Position numbers and translations under genes: made by a program. From assembly GCF_902499175.1 (NCBI RefSeq), contig NZ_CABVQC010000024.1:1-64000 (forward strand): a stretch of 64,000 nt of DNA, in the 5' to 3' direction. Position 1 is the first letter of the stretch; each line of letters opens with the position of its first letter. The DNA comes from Burkholderia aenigmatica. Lineage in GTDB: Bacteria; Pseudomonadota; Gammaproteobacteria; Burkholderiales; Burkholderiaceae. The notes under the pieces were generated by a model, which was given only the letters and a program-made list of their open reading frames with translations, was not told where the DNA came from and did not search any database. Below are positions 40,574-49,815 of this stretch, piece by piece.

Positions 40574-41365
40574 ATGAACCGCTTGCCTTCGCTCTACCTG
40601 TCCCACGGCGCCCCGACGCTGCCGATCGACCCGACGCTGCCGTCCGGTGCATTCACGTACCTCGCTGCCGAATTGCCGCGCCCGCGCGCGGTGCTGATGC
40701 TGTCCGCGCACTGGGGCACGCAGCGGCCCGTCGCCAGCATCGCCGCGCATCCGGACACGATCCACGACTTCTACGGCTTTCCGCAGGCGCTGTACGACAT
40801 CCGCTACCCGGCGCCCGGCGCGCCTGACGTCGCCGAGCGCGCGGCCGGGCTGCTGAACGCGGCAGGCATCGAGACCGCGACGACCGAGCACGGCCTCGAC
40901 CACGGCGCGTGGGTACCGATGCTGCTGATGTTCCCGGAAGCCGACGTGCCGGTGGCGCAGTTGTCGATCCAGCCGCGCGCGGATGCCGCCCACCACTTCG
41001 CGCTCGGCCGCGCGCTGCGACCGCTGCGCGACGAAGGCGTGATGGTGATCGGCTCGGGCCAGATCACGCACAACCTGCGCGCCGCCGATTTCGGTGCGGC
41101 ACCGGAGGATGCGGATCCGCGCGTCGCGGAATTCACCGACTGGTTCGAGGCGAAGCTGGCCGCGCGCGACATCGACGCCCTGCTCGACTACCGCCGGCAG
41201 GCGCCGCTCGCGGCGCTGATGCATCCGACCGACGAGCATCTGCTGCCGGTGTTCACGGCGCTCGGCGCGGCGGACGACGACTACCAGCTCGGCATCCAGT
41301 CGCTCGGCACGTACCAGCGCGTGCTCGCGATGACGAACTACGTGTTCGCGAGCACGACCGCCTGA
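40574..41365 (+). CDS. DODA-type extradiol ring-cleavage dioxygenase (YgiD-like)
   Basis: This 263-residue class III extradiol dioxygenase starts LPSLYLSHGAPTLPID, with the metal-binding His in LSHGAP. Further His residues are in LSAHWGTQRP, EHGLDHGAWVPMLLM and IGSGQITHNLR. YgiD/DodA proteins open catechol-like rings such as DOPA with non-haem iron or zinc; the natural substrate is unknown. It stands 210 bases after ubiX with its own promoter-like sequence and is closed by a strong terminator. Confidence 0.88.
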   Translation: MNRLPSLYLSHGAPTLPIDPTLPSGAFTYLAAELPRPRAVLMLSAHWGTQRPVASIAAHPDTIHDFYGFPQALYDIRYPAPGAPDVAERAAGLLNAAGIETATTEHGLDHGAWVPMLLMFPEADVPVAQLSIQPRADAAHHFALGRALRPLRDEGVMVIGSGQITHNLRAADFGAAPEDADPRVAEFTDWFEAKLAARDIDALLDYRRQAPLAALMHPTDEHLLPVFTALGAADDDYQLGIQSLGTYQRVLAMTNYVFASTTA

Positions 41366-41404
41366 GCGGCACGGCGCCAACCGGCGCGCGGCACCCGCAT
41401 CAAC

Positions 41405-41443
41405 GAAAAAGCCCGCCCGAGCGATGCTCGGGCGGGCTTTTTC
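41405..41443. terminator. Bidirectional terminator between dioxygenase and permease
   Basis: Perfect 18-base arms (GAAAAAGCCCGCCCGAGC and its complement) surround the loop GAT, ending in TTTTTC on both strands. It separates two convergent genes. Confidence 0.95.
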
Positions 41444-41488
41444 TTGCCTTGGCTGCCGCCGCCGATTCCGGCGGCAGGTCGGGCGTCG

Positions 41489-43087
41489 TCAGGCACCGAC
41501 CCCTTCGAGGATCTCGTCGTGCGACTCGCGCTCGTCGAGATACTTGGTGCGGTAGCCGGTGCTCACGCCCCAGAAGTAGAACACCAGCGCGATTGCCGCG
41601 ACGACCAGCATGTCCCAGCCGTACGGCAGCACGCCGTGACCGCCGAACTCCTTGCTGCCGATCAGCGACAGCACGGCCATCGTCGGCAGGTATGCGACCA
41701 GCCACCAGGCGGCCTTCAGGTCGTCACCCCAGCCGGTCCAGCCCGACTTCGCCTGGAAGTAGAAGTACACCGGCAGCGCGACGATCATCAGCAGGATGAT
41801 CTCGCCCGTCAGCGGCCACTTCGCCCAGTACAGGATCAGCGATGCGCAGACGAATGCGAACGGCGCGATCAGCTTCATCAGCGGAATCGACAGCGGACGC
41901 TCGATGTCGGTCGCCGCACGGCGCAGCGCCATCAGGCTGATCGGGCCGGTCAGGTACGAGATCACCGTCGCAACCGAGATCACCGCCGCGAGCGAGCTCC
42001 AGCCGCGGAAGAAGAACAGGAAGATGAACGAGACCAGCAGGTTGAACCACATCGCCTGACGCGGCACGCCGTAGAGCGGGTGCACGTTGCCGAACATCTT
42101 CGGCATCGTGTTGTTGCGCTCCATCGCGTAGATCATGCGGGTGGTCGTCGCCATGTACGTCGTACCGGTGCCGCTCGGGCTGACGAATGCGTCGACGTAC
42201 AGCAGGATCGCAAGCCAGTTCAGGTTCAGCGCGATCGCCAGTTCGGCGAACGGCGACTTGAAGTTGAAGTGCGACCAGCCCTGTGCGACGTCGGCCGGAT
42301 TCACCGAGCCGATATACGCCATCTGCAGCAGCACGTAGATCACGAGCGCGATCAGGATCGACGTGATCACCGCGAACGGCACGCTGCGCGACGGATTGCG
42401 CGCTTCGCCCGCGAGGTTCACCGGGCTCTGGAAGCCGTTGAACGCGAACACGATGCCGCTCGTCGCGACCGCGGTCAGCACCGCCGACCAGCCGTACGGC
42501 GCGAAAGTCGCGTTCGACGCCGTGCCGAGGTTCTCCGGATGGTAGCTCGTCAGCATCAGGCCGAGGATCGTGAGGCCGGGGATCAGGAACTTGAAGATCG
42601 TGATCGTGGTGTTCGCACGGGCAAACGCCTTCACGCCCCAGTAGTTCAACAGGAAGTAGATGACGACCAGCACCGCGGACAGCAGCAGGCCGGGTACCGT
42701 CAACTCACCGTTCACGAACAGCGCGTGCGCCCAGGGATACGGCCACGTACTCATGTACTGGATCGACGCTTCAGCCTCGATCGGGATCACGGATACGATC
42801 GCGATCCAGTTCGCCCACGCGCTGATGAAGCCGACCAGCGAACCATGCGAGTAGCGCGCGTAGCGCACCATCCCGCCCGACTCGGGGAACATCGCGCCCA
42901 ATTCCGCGTACGTCAGTGCAATGGCAAGAATCACGACAGCGCCGATGATCCATGCGCAGATCGCCGCCGGACCGGCAATCTTCGCGGCCTTCCAGGCGCC
43001 GAACAGCCAGCCCGAGCCGATAATCGAACCCAGCCCCGTCAGCATCAATGCAAACGGGCCGATGTTCCGTTGAATAGAACTCTTCAC
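41489..43087 (-). CDS. APC-family amino acid permease (YveA-like)
   Basis: This 532-residue membrane protein has about 12-14 helices, beginning IGPFALMLTGLGSIIGSGWLFGAW, the APC substrate-binding unwound helix (GSIIGSG). Length and layout resemble the aspartate/proton symporter YveA group. Translation probably starts at GTG 43087, since CAGGAGAGG lies just upstream and the peptide MKSSIQRNIG follows at once. It is transcribed away from the cold-shock gene. The substrate is a guess; acidic amino acids are plausible. Confidence 0.8.
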   Translation of the reverse strand: MKSSIQRNIGPFALMLTGLGSIIGSGWLFGAWKAAKIAGPAAICAWIIGAVVILAIALTYAELGAMFPESGGMVRYARYSHGSLVGFISAWANWIAIVSVIPIEAEASIQYMSTWPYPWAHALFVNGELTVPGLLLSAVLVVIYFLLNYWGVKAFARANTTITIFKFLIPGLTILGLMLTSYHPENLGTASNATFAPYGWSAVLTAVATSGIVFAFNGFQSPVNLAGEARNPSRSVPFAVITSILIALVIYVLLQMAYIGSVNPADVAQGWSHFNFKSPFAELAIALNLNWLAILLYVDAFVSPSGTGTTYMATTTRMIYAMERNNTMPKMFGNVHPLYGVPRQAMWFNLLVSFIFLFFFRGWSSLAAVISVATVISYLTGPISLMALRRAATDIERPLSIPLMKLIAPFAFVCASLILYWAKWPLTGEIILLMIVALPVYFYFQAKSGWTGWGDDLKAAWWLVAYLPTMAVLSLIGSKEFGGHGVLPYGWDMLVVAAIALVFYFWGVSTGYRTKYLDERESHDEILEGVGA

Positions 43088-43331
43088 ATCCTCTCCTGTG
43101 TCTCAAAAAGCATGGTCGGCCCGCGGTCCGGGATCGGCTCGGACAGCACCGCGCACGCAATTTTGGGGGGGCGAGTCACCCGATCAGGGCAACCCGTCCA
43201 CGCGGCGCGTAGTTTAACGGTTGCACCTGAAACGTGGCGCCAAAATCGATCGGCCCCTACAAAAAATTCGCGTCGTTTGCAAGCTTTGTAAACCTGATCT
43301 ACGCAATAACCCTGAGTCAATGGAAATACGG

Positions 43332-43360
43332 TTGACCACGCGGTTGATAAGCCGTATAAA
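43332..43360 (+). promoter_or_regulatory. Sigma70 promoter and long leader of the cold-shock gene
   Basis: TTGACC (43332-43337) and TATAAA (43355-43360) are exactly 17 bases apart, a strong sigma70 pair. Transcription from about 43367 would give a 5' leader of some 140 bases before the cold-shock ORF, as for temperature-sensing cspA leaders. The rest of the 420-base spacer (43088-43507) holds the permease promoter side, with no gene seen. Confidence 0.7.
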
Positions 43361-43507
43361 GGACTTCGCAGGATTTCAAGTGGCGAGTGAATTGGTTCTT
43401 TCGTAGTTCGCCCATCAACGGTACTCCGGTTGGTCCTATTACCCCTTCCTTGATTTTCCGCACCCCATGGGCTTCGGCCCCGTTTTATCTTTTTAGGAAC
43501 AAGTAAC

Positions 43508-43711
43508 ATGGCAACCGGTACCGTCAAGTGGTTCAATGACGCAAAGGGCTTCGGCTTCATCACCCCGGAAGGCGGCGGCGACGATCTGTTCGCGCACTTC
43601 TCGGAAATCCGCGTCGAAGGCTTCAAGACGCTGCAAGAAAACCAGAAGGTTGAATTCGAAGTGAAGACGGGCCCGAAGGGTCTGCAAGCTGCGAACATCC
43701 GTCCGGTCTAA
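43508..43711 (+). CDS. Cold-shock protein (CspA family)
   Basis: This 67-residue single cold-shock domain has RNA-binding motifs KGFGFI (RNP1) and DLFAHF (RNP2), starting [17 protein letters not shown]. It binds single-stranded nucleic acid and melts RNA structure. The long 5' leader suggests post-transcriptional control as in cold-inducible csp genes, though many family members are constitutive. AGGAAC precedes the ATG and a terminator follows 21 bases after the stop, so it is monocistronic. Confidence 0.95.
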   Translation: MATGTVKWFNDAKGFGFITPEGGGDDLFAHFSEIRVEGFKTLQENQKVEFEVKTGPKGLQAANIRPV

Positions 43712-43732
43712 GCTTGGCGCGATTATTCGTGT

Positions 43733-43760
43733 AAAAAGCCCCGCTTCGGCGGGGCTTTTT
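43733..43760. terminator. Terminator of the cold-shock gene
   Basis: The arms AAAAAGCCCCGC and GCGGGGCTTTTT pair around TTCG, followed by G and more T residues. The hairpin can act in both directions, toward the convergent YegD-like gene as well. Confidence 0.93.
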
Positions 43761-43809
43761 GTTTTTCAGCGCCGGTCGCCCGGCATGGCGGCCTTTTAGC
43801 CGCTCGCAT

Positions 43810-45060
43810 TCAACCGAATAGTCGCTGCGCGTGAATGCCGAGGCCCGTCGCGACACTCGCGAGGCGGTCGCCGAACACCGGTTGCGCATCCGGGAACGCA
43901 CCCGCGAGCGCGCCCGACAGGAACGCGAGCCCCGTCGAGCCGCCGGTGAAATACAGCGCGCCGACATCGCGCGGCGCAACGCCCGCGAGCCGCACCGTTT
44001 CGCGCGCGGCGTCGACGATGCGCGCGGTGTCGTCGTGGCTCGCGTCGACGAGGCGGCCGGCATCGAACGCGATCTGCAGATCCTCTTCCACGTCGTTCAG
44101 GTCGATCATCGTCTCCCCGCCCGCCGCGACGCCGATCTTCGCTTCTTCCGCACGCGCCATCAGCGCATGTCCGAGCCGCTGTTCGACCACGCTCGTGAGC
44201 CGGTCGTATTGCCGCACCTCGCGATACAGGTGCTTCATCAGCTTCAGCTCGCCGAGCCGCTTCGGCGTGTAGACCGTGTTGATCAGGTGCCAGGTGGCGA
44301 GATCGAAGTAGATCTTGTTCGGCAGCTCGCGCCCTTCGGGGTCGAGCGAACGGTAGCCGAATGCGGGCAGGATCGCCGCCAGCTCGACACGCCGGTCGTA
44401 GTCGGTGCCCGCGACGTGCACGCCGTGGTGGGCCAGCACGTCGTCCTTGCGCTCGAGCCGCGCCATCCGCTCGGGCCCGACGCGCACCAGCGAGAAGTCG
44501 GACGTGCCGCCGCCGATGTCGGCGACGAGCACGAGCCGCTCCGCCTGCTGGCGCGATTCGTAGTCGAACGCGGCCGCGATCGGTTCGTACTGGAATTGCA
44601 CGTCCGCGAAGCCGACCGACCGCGCGGCGGCTTCGAGTTGATCCTGTGCGAGGCGGTCGGCGCGCGGATCGTCGTCGACGAAGAACACGGGCCGGCCGAG
44701 CACCGCACGGCCGATCGGCGCCCCCGCGCGGGTTTCGGCCTTGCGCTTCAGGTGCGTCAGGAAGCGCGCGATGATTTCGGTGTACGCGATCGCGCTGCCG
44801 TCGCCGAGATCGGTCGTCGTTTCCGCGAGCGGCGAGCCGAGGATGCTCTTCATCGAGCGCATCAGCCGGCCGTCGAAACCGTCGATGTAGGAAGCCAGCG
44901 CCGCACGGCCGTATTCGACCGTCTCTTCGTCATTGTTGAAGAAGATCGCGGTGGGCAGCGTCAGGTGGTCGCCCTCGACGGGCGCGAGGCGCATGCCGTC
45001 GCCGTCGGGCAGCGCCACGGCGGAATTGGACGTGCCGAAATCGATCGCGCAGTAAGTCAT
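43810..45060 (-). CDS. Hsp70-like ATPase (YegD family)
   Basis: This 416-residue protein has an actin/Hsp70-type ATPase domain only: phosphate loop 1 in CAIDFGTSNSAVAL, phosphate loop 2 in VLVADIGGGTSDFSLV, and the adenosine motif in ALYFTGGSTGLAFL. It lacks the substrate-binding domain of DnaK, which matches the truncated chaperone-like YegD. Clients and partners are unknown. It is convergent with the cold-shock gene. Confidence 0.87.
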   Translation of the reverse strand: MTYCAIDFGTSNSAVALPDGDGMRLAPVEGDHLTLPTAIFFNNDEETVEYGRAALASYIDGFDGRLMRSMKSILGSPLAETTTDLGDGSAIAYTEIIARFLTHLKRKAETRAGAPIGRAVLGRPVFFVDDDPRADRLAQDQLEAAARSVGFADVQFQYEPIAAAFDYESRQQAERLVLVADIGGGTSDFSLVRVGPERMARLERKDDVLAHHGVHVAGTDYDRRVELAAILPAFGYRSLDPEGRELPNKIYFDLATWHLINTVYTPKRLGELKLMKHLYREVRQYDRLTSVVEQRLGHALMARAEEAKIGVAAGGETMIDLNDVEEDLQIAFDAGRLVDASHDDTARIVDAARETVRLAGVAPRDVGALYFTGGSTGLAFLSGALAGAFPDAQPVFGDRLASVATGLGIHAQRLFG

Positions 45061-45247
45061 GGGAAGTTGCCGCAGCAGGGCCGGCGCGAAAACGGAAAGG
45101 ACGGGCTTTTTAACATGAAGCCCGCGGGATCACAACCGGGGCTGGCCATCGGTGCCGCGCAACGAGCCCCGATCGCGACGGCACGCAGCCTGGCGCGCCG
45201 GGAGACACGCGGGGCGGGACGCGCGACGCAGCCCGCCCGCCTGGCGG

Positions 45248-45853
45248 TCAGGCTGCCGCGTCGAAGCCCTTCTTCCACGCGCTCGCATAGACGACCTCGC
45301 CGAGCGCATGACGCGTGCGCGGCGCCTTCTCACGATCGCGCAGCACGGGATCGAGCTTGTCGACGTTGCCGTAGTGGCCGAGCGCGATGATCGCCGGAAT
45401 CGCGACGTCGGCCGGAATCGCGAACGCGTCGCGGAACGCCTTCGCGTCGAAGCCGCTCATCTGGTGGGCAGCCAGGCCCAGCGCGTGCGCCTGCAGCACC
45501 AGCGACATCGCGGCGGCGCCCGCGTCGTACAGCGCGGTCGGCGCCGGTTCGCCCTTCGACGTGAGCGTATGCGCGGTCACCGCGATCAGCACGGGCGCCG
45601 GCGCATTCCAGCCCTGGTTGAACGGCACCAGCGTCGCGAACGCGCGCTTGAACGCGTCTTCGTCCTGCGTGCGGTCGAATACGATGAAACGCCACGGCTG
45701 CGCGTTGTACGCGGACGGCGCCCAGCGGGCGGCTTCGAATACCGCGTGCAGATCGCCGGCGCTGACGGGTTCATCCGAATACGCGCGCGGGCTCCAGCGG
45801 CCCGCGATCAGATCGTGAATCGAAACAGTGGTGGGAGCAGGTTTGACGGACAT
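45248..45853 (-). CDS. Nitroreductase-family FMN protein
   Basis: This 201-residue nitroreductase-fold protein has IHDLIAGRWSPRAYSDEPV at the start (FMN phosphate Arg/Ser), AARWAPSAYNAQPWRFIVF in the core and GHYGNVDKLDP near the end. It is expected to reduce nitro or quinone compounds with NAD(P)H as a dimer. The start at 45853 gives MSVKPAPTTVSIHD. It sits between convergent and codirectional genes with no clear pathway partner. Confidence 0.87.
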   Translation of the reverse strand: MSVKPAPTTVSIHDLIAGRWSPRAYSDEPVSAGDLHAVFEAARWAPSAYNAQPWRFIVFDRTQDEDAFKRAFATLVPFNQGWNAPAPVLIAVTAHTLTSKGEPAPTALYDAGAAAMSLVLQAHALGLAAHQMSGFDAKAFRDAFAIPADVAIPAIIALGHYGNVDKLDPVLRDREKAPRTRHALGEVVYASAWKKGFDAAA

Positions 45854-46017
45854 GCGGATCCTCGCTGACATCGATGAAGGGGCGCGAACGCCTGGCGAAC
45901 CGCAAGCATACCCGCTTGAGCCGATGCGCGCCCGATCCTCCCGCGCTATGCAAATCTGCGTGCGTGCATTGGCCGGCGGCCCGCGGCGCGGCCAGCCGGG
46001 CCACCGGATTGCCGCGC

Positions 46018-47301
46018 TCAGGCCGCCTGCGCGGCTGCGCGCGACGGGCCGCGGTTGATCCGCAGCACGATCAGCGCGCCGACGATGCACAGCCCGCCCG
46101 AGATCATCGACGCGATCGTGTAGGTACCGAGGCTCGCGCGTAGCAGCCCGGCGCCGAGCGCCGCGAACGCCGCGCCGAGCTGGTGGCCGGCGACGATCCA
46201 GCCGAACACGACCGGCGCCGCGGCCTTGCCGAACACGTCGGTCGCAAGCCGCACGGTCGGCGGTACGGTCGCGATCCAGTCGAGGCCGTAGAACATCGCG
46301 AACAGCGGCAGCCCGAAGAAATCGATCCCGAACGCGTGCGGCAGGTAGATCAGCGACAACCCGCGCAGCCCGTAGTACCAGAACAACAGCACGCGATTGT
46401 CGTAACGGTCGGACAGCCAGCCCGACAGCGTCGTGCCGAACAGGTCGAATACGCCCATCGCGGCGAGCAGCGATGCGCCCTGCACTTCCGTCATCCCGTA
46501 ATCGCTGCACATCGCGATCAGGTGCGTGCCGACGTAACCGTTGGTGCTCGCACCGCAGATGAAGAAGCTGAAGAACAGCAGCCAGAAATCGCGCGAACGG
46601 CTCGCCGTCAGCAGCGTACGGAACGCGACCGTGAGCGGGTTCTCCTTCGCCGCCTCGGGCGCGGGCGGCGCATCGGCCGGCTCGCCGTACGGGCGCAGTT
46701 GCAAGTCGGCCGGCCGTTCGGGCAACAGGAACGCCACGAGCGGAATCACGATCGCGGCCGCGACCGCGACGACCAGCACGACCGGCCGCCAGCCATGGCG
46801 CTGCGCGATCGCCGCGAGCATCGGCAGGAACACGAGCTGGCCGGTGGCCGTGCTCGCGGTCAGGATCCCCATCACGAGGCCGCGCCGCGCATGGAACCAG
46901 CGCGTGACGAAGGTTGCGGACAGCGTCAGCGCGACGACGCCCGTCGAGCAGCCGACCATCAGGCCCCAGATCACCACCATCTGCCAGCTCTGCGTCATCA
47001 TCGACGACAGCGCGACGCCCGCGCTCATCGTCACAAGCGCGACGAGAATCGTCGGGCGTAGCCCGAAGCGCTGCATCGCGGCGGCCGCGAACGGGCCCGT
47101 CAGTCCGTACAGCGCGATGTTCACCGAGATTGCCAGCGAGATCGCCGCGCGGCTCCAGCCGAGCTCGCGCTCGAGCGGCACCATCAGCACGCTCGGCGTC
47201 GCGCGCGTGCCGGCCGCTGCCAGCAGGATCAGGAATACCACCGCCGCCGCGAGCCATCCGTAGTGGAAGCGCCCGCCGATTCGTGTCACCGCCCAGTTCA
47301 T
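46018..47301 (-). CDS. MFS transporter
   Basis: This 427-residue, 12-helix transporter begins MNWAVTRIGGRFHYGWLAA. The first half has ELGWSRAAISLAISVNIALYG and the second GWLSDRYDNRVLLFWYYGLRG. The pattern fits the monocarboxylate/oxalate-formate type, as with the other MFS gene in the window. The gene is divergent from a TetR regulator across 220 bases carrying two palindromic sites, so it is very likely the regulated efflux or uptake target. Confidence 0.85.
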   Translation of the reverse strand: MNWAVTRIGGRFHYGWLAAAVVFLILLAAAGTRATPSVLMVPLERELGWSRAAISLAISVNIALYGLTGPFAAAAMQRFGLRPTILVALVTMSAGVALSSMMTQSWQMVVIWGLMVGCSTGVVALTLSATFVTRWFHARRGLVMGILTASTATGQLVFLPMLAAIAQRHGWRPVVLVVAVAAAIVIPLVAFLLPERPADLQLRPYGEPADAPPAPEAAKENPLTVAFRTLLTASRSRDFWLLFFSFFICGASTNGYVGTHLIAMCSDYGMTEVQGASLLAAMGVFDLFGTTLSGWLSDRYDNRVLLFWYYGLRGLSLIYLPHAFGIDFFGLPLFAMFYGLDWIATVPPTVRLATDVFGKAAAPVVFGWIVAGHQLGAAFAALGAGLLRASLGTYTIASMISGGLCIVGALIVLRINRGPSRAAAQAA

Positions 47302-47435
47302 CTTCGCGTTCTCCTGTTGGCGGCTCCGGCGCATCCGCACCCGTTCCGCCCCGCCCAGCCAGGCCACCTCCGCCGCACGCTGCATCGGCTGACCCGGGCC
47401 GACGCTTGGCATTTGTCTGTCGATCCGATCGGTAT

Positions 47436-47487
47436 TGTTACCGCTCGGTCACAAGTGTGTTGCGATCGTAGTGACCAATCGGTAACA
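47436..47487. promoter_or_regulatory. Paired TetR-type operators
   Basis: Two 16-base near-palindromes, GTTACCGCTCGGTCAC (47437-47452) and GTGACCAATCGGTAAC (47471-47486), are themselves mirror images about position 47461.5. A partial third copy, CCGATCGGTA, lies at about 47425-47434. They are in the spacer between the MFS gene and the TetR gene, 35 bases before the latter's start, the expected place for auto- and cross-repression. Confidence 0.75.
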
Positions 47488-47521
47488 TGTCAAGCAATTC
47501 ACTATGCAGTCGAGGGTCATC

Positions 47522-48142
47522 ATGTCGGGCATCGAGATCGCCAAACCGCTGGCGCGCCGCACGCGCCGGCCGATCGACGGCGCTACCGCGCAAGAGCACC
47601 TGCTGCGCGCCGCCGAGGAGCTGTTTTACAAGGAAGGCGTTCGGACGGTGGGCGTCGAGGCGGTCGTGGAGCGCGCGGGCGTCAACAAGATGAGCCTGTA
47701 TCGCCAGTTCTCGTCGAAGGACGAGCTGATCCTCGCGTATCTGGAGCGGATGGATGCGTGCTTCTTCGACCGCTTCAATACGAGCGTCGCGAAACACCCG
47801 GGCCAGCCGAAAGCGCAGCTGATCCAGTATTTCGTCGATCTCGCCGAGCGCGCAACGCAGAAGGATTACCGCGGCTGCCCGTTCGTCAACGTCGCCGCCG
47901 AATTCCCGGATGCTTCGCACCCGGCGCGCGAACGCGTCGCGCAGAACAAGGAACAGCTGATGAAGCGGCTCGTCGCATTGTGCGAAAGCGCCGGCGCGCG
48001 GCAGCCGCAGGCGCTCGCCGACTCGCTCGCGCTGGTGATCGAAGGCATCTACGCGGCAAGCCAGACCTATCGGCACGGCGAAACGCCGATCGGCGTCGCC
48101 CCCGCACTCGTCACGCAGTTGATCGAAGCCGCCTGCGCGTGA
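47522..48142 (+). CDS. TetR-family transcriptional regulator
   Basis: This 206-residue TetR regulator has its helix-turn-helix in the first third: LLRAAEELFYKEGVRTVGVE, then VERAGVNKMSLYRQFSSKDE. The all-alpha ligand domain contains YRGCPFVNVAAEFPD, seen in a subgroup of these regulators. I prefer the ATG at 47522, which has GAGGG upstream, over the one at 47504. It probably represses itself and the divergent MFS gene through the paired operators. The inducer is unknown. Confidence 0.88.
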   Translation: MSGIEIAKPLARRTRRPIDGATAQEHLLRAAEELFYKEGVRTVGVEAVVERAGVNKMSLYRQFSSKDELILAYLERMDACFFDRFNTSVAKHPGQPKAQLIQYFVDLAERATQKDYRGCPFVNVAAEFPDASHPARERVAQNKEQLMKRLVALCESAGARQPQALADSLALVIEGIYAASQTYRHGETPIGVAPALVTQLIEAACA

Positions 48143-48197
48143 CGGCGCGCCCGCTACAATGCGGCCCTCACCGCCCTTCCGCCCGACTGGTTTCACG

Positions 48198-48770
48198 ATG
48201 ACCGACACCCGCCCCGAATCGCACGACGACATCCTCGCCGCCACACGGCACTGGCTCGCGCGCGCGGTGATCGGGCTCAATCTGTGCCCGTTCGCGAAAA
48301 GCGTCTATGTGAAGGAACAGGTGCGCTATGCGATCAGCGAAGCGACGACGCTGGAAGACGCGCTCGCCGAACTCGAAACGGAGCTGCGCGCGCTCGACGC
48401 GGCCGACCCGCAGCAGGTCGACACGACGCTCGTGATCTTCCCGCATGCGTTCGCCGATTTCATCGACTACAACGATGCGCTGTTCTTTGCCGACCGGCTG
48501 GTGCGGCAGCTGCGGCTCGACGGCATGCTGCAGATCGCGAGCTTCCATCCGGACTACCGGTTCGAAGGCAGCGAGCCCGACGACATCGAGAACTACACGA
48601 ACCGCGCGCCGTATCCGATCCTGCACCTGCTGCGCGAGGACAGCATTGCGCGCGCGGTCGACGCGTTCCCGGACGCGGCCGCGATCTACGAAAAGAATCA
48701 GGAAACGCTGCGCCGCCTCGGCCACGATGGCTGGCGCGAATGGATGCGCCGGCCGGGCGACGACGTCTGA
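48198..48770 (+). CDS. DUF1415 family protein
   Basis: This 190-residue protein matches DUF1415 along its length: TRHWLARAVIGLNLCPFAKS at the N-terminus with a conserved Cys, then IFPHAFADFIDYNDALFFAD, FHPDYRFEG and NRAPYPILHLLRE. It is common in proteobacteria, with no known function. TACAAT at 48155-48160 may be its -10. The longer frame start at 48159 lies before the likely promoter output and is rejected. Confidence 0.88.
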   Translation: MTDTRPESHDDILAATRHWLARAVIGLNLCPFAKSVYVKEQVRYAISEATTLEDALAELETELRALDAADPQQVDTTLVIFPHAFADFIDYNDALFFADRLVRQLRLDGMLQIASFHPDYRFEGSEPDDIENYTNRAPYPILHLLREDSIARAVDAFPDAAAIYEKNQETLRRLGHDGWREWMRRPGDDV

Positions 48771-48838
48771 CGCGGCGCGCAACGTGCACCGCGCGACGCA
48801 TTGACAGCGACGCGGCGCGGCGTGCCCGCCCCCGCGTG

Positions 48839-49726
48839 TCAGCCTGCGGCCGGTTCGACGGCCTCGCCGCCCGCCGCCGCTTCCGGCACGAAGAAGCGCT
48901 CGTTCAGCTCGGCGAGCCCGAACATCCCGAGAATCTCGTTCAACCGCTCGCCGGGCCGCCGGCGCGGCAGGTTCTTGTACTGCGCGATGATCAGCTCGTT
49001 CTTCATCGAGTGCTCCCAGCCGACCAGCTCGGTCACGCTGACCTGGTAACCGTGCGCTTCGAGCTGCAGGCAGCGCAGCACGTTGGTGATCTGGCTGCCG
49101 AATTCGCGCGTATGGAGCGGATGCCGCCACACTTCCGTCAGCGCGTTCGCGAGCGACTTGCCCTTGTTCTTGCGCAGTACACCCGCGACCTCCGCCTGGC
49201 AGCACGGCACCAGCACGATGTGCTGCGCGCGCTTCGCGAGCGCGAAGCGGATCGCGTCGTCGGTCGCCGTGTCGCACGCGTGCAGCGCGGTGACGACGTC
49301 GACCGTTTCAGGCAATGCCGGCGACGTGATCGAATCGGCCACCGACAGGTTCAGGAACGACATGCCGCCGAACCCGAGCCGGGCCGCCAGCTCGGCCGAG
49401 CGCGTGACCAGCTCCTCGCGGGTCTCGATCCCGTACACGTGCGACGCGAACGCCGGCGTGCCGTGCCCCGGCTGCTGCTTGAAGAACAGGTCGTACAGGA
49501 TGAAGCCGAGATACGACTTGCCGGCGCCGTGATCGACGAGCGTCACGCTGCCACGGTCGGCCTGCACGCCGGCGAGCAGCGGCTCGATGAACTGGAACAG
49601 GTGATAGACCTGCTTCAGCTTGCGGCGGCTGTCCTGGTTCAGCTTGCCGTCGCGGGTGAGGATGTGCAGTTCCTTCAGCAGCTCGACGGACTGCTCCGGG
49701 CGGATTTCGTGGGTCTTGTTCGACAT
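48839..49726 (-). CDS. Class I SAM methyltransferase (METTL25/GSTCD-like)
   Basis: This 295-residue protein has motif I VTLVDHGAGKSYLGFIL, then ALHACDTATDDAI and VLVPCCQAEV. The HACD and PCCQ motifs define the Methyltransf_32 group related to METTL25 and GSTCD, suspected RNA methyltransferases. The ATG at 49726 gives MSNKTHEIRPEQSVELLKEL. It is transcribed just after another methyltransferase gene on the same strand; they may form a small operon. The target is unknown. Confidence 0.82.
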   Translation of the reverse strand: MSNKTHEIRPEQSVELLKELHILTRDGKLNQDSRRKLKQVYHLFQFIEPLLAGVQADRGSVTLVDHGAGKSYLGFILYDLFFKQQPGHGTPAFASHVYGIETREELVTRSAELAARLGFGGMSFLNLSVADSITSPALPETVDVVTALHACDTATDDAIRFALAKRAQHIVLVPCCQAEVAGVLRKNKGKSLANALTEVWRHPLHTREFGSQITNVLRCLQLEAHGYQVSVTELVGWEHSMKNELIIAQYKNLPRRRPGERLNEILGMFGLAELNERFFVPEAAAGGEAVEPAAG

Positions 49727-49815
49727 CGTGATGCGGCGCCGGGCCACGGTCGGCTGACCACGGCCCGGCGGCGGGAATTCGTGAGGAATGGCGATAGTTT
49801 ACCGAAAATGCGCGA

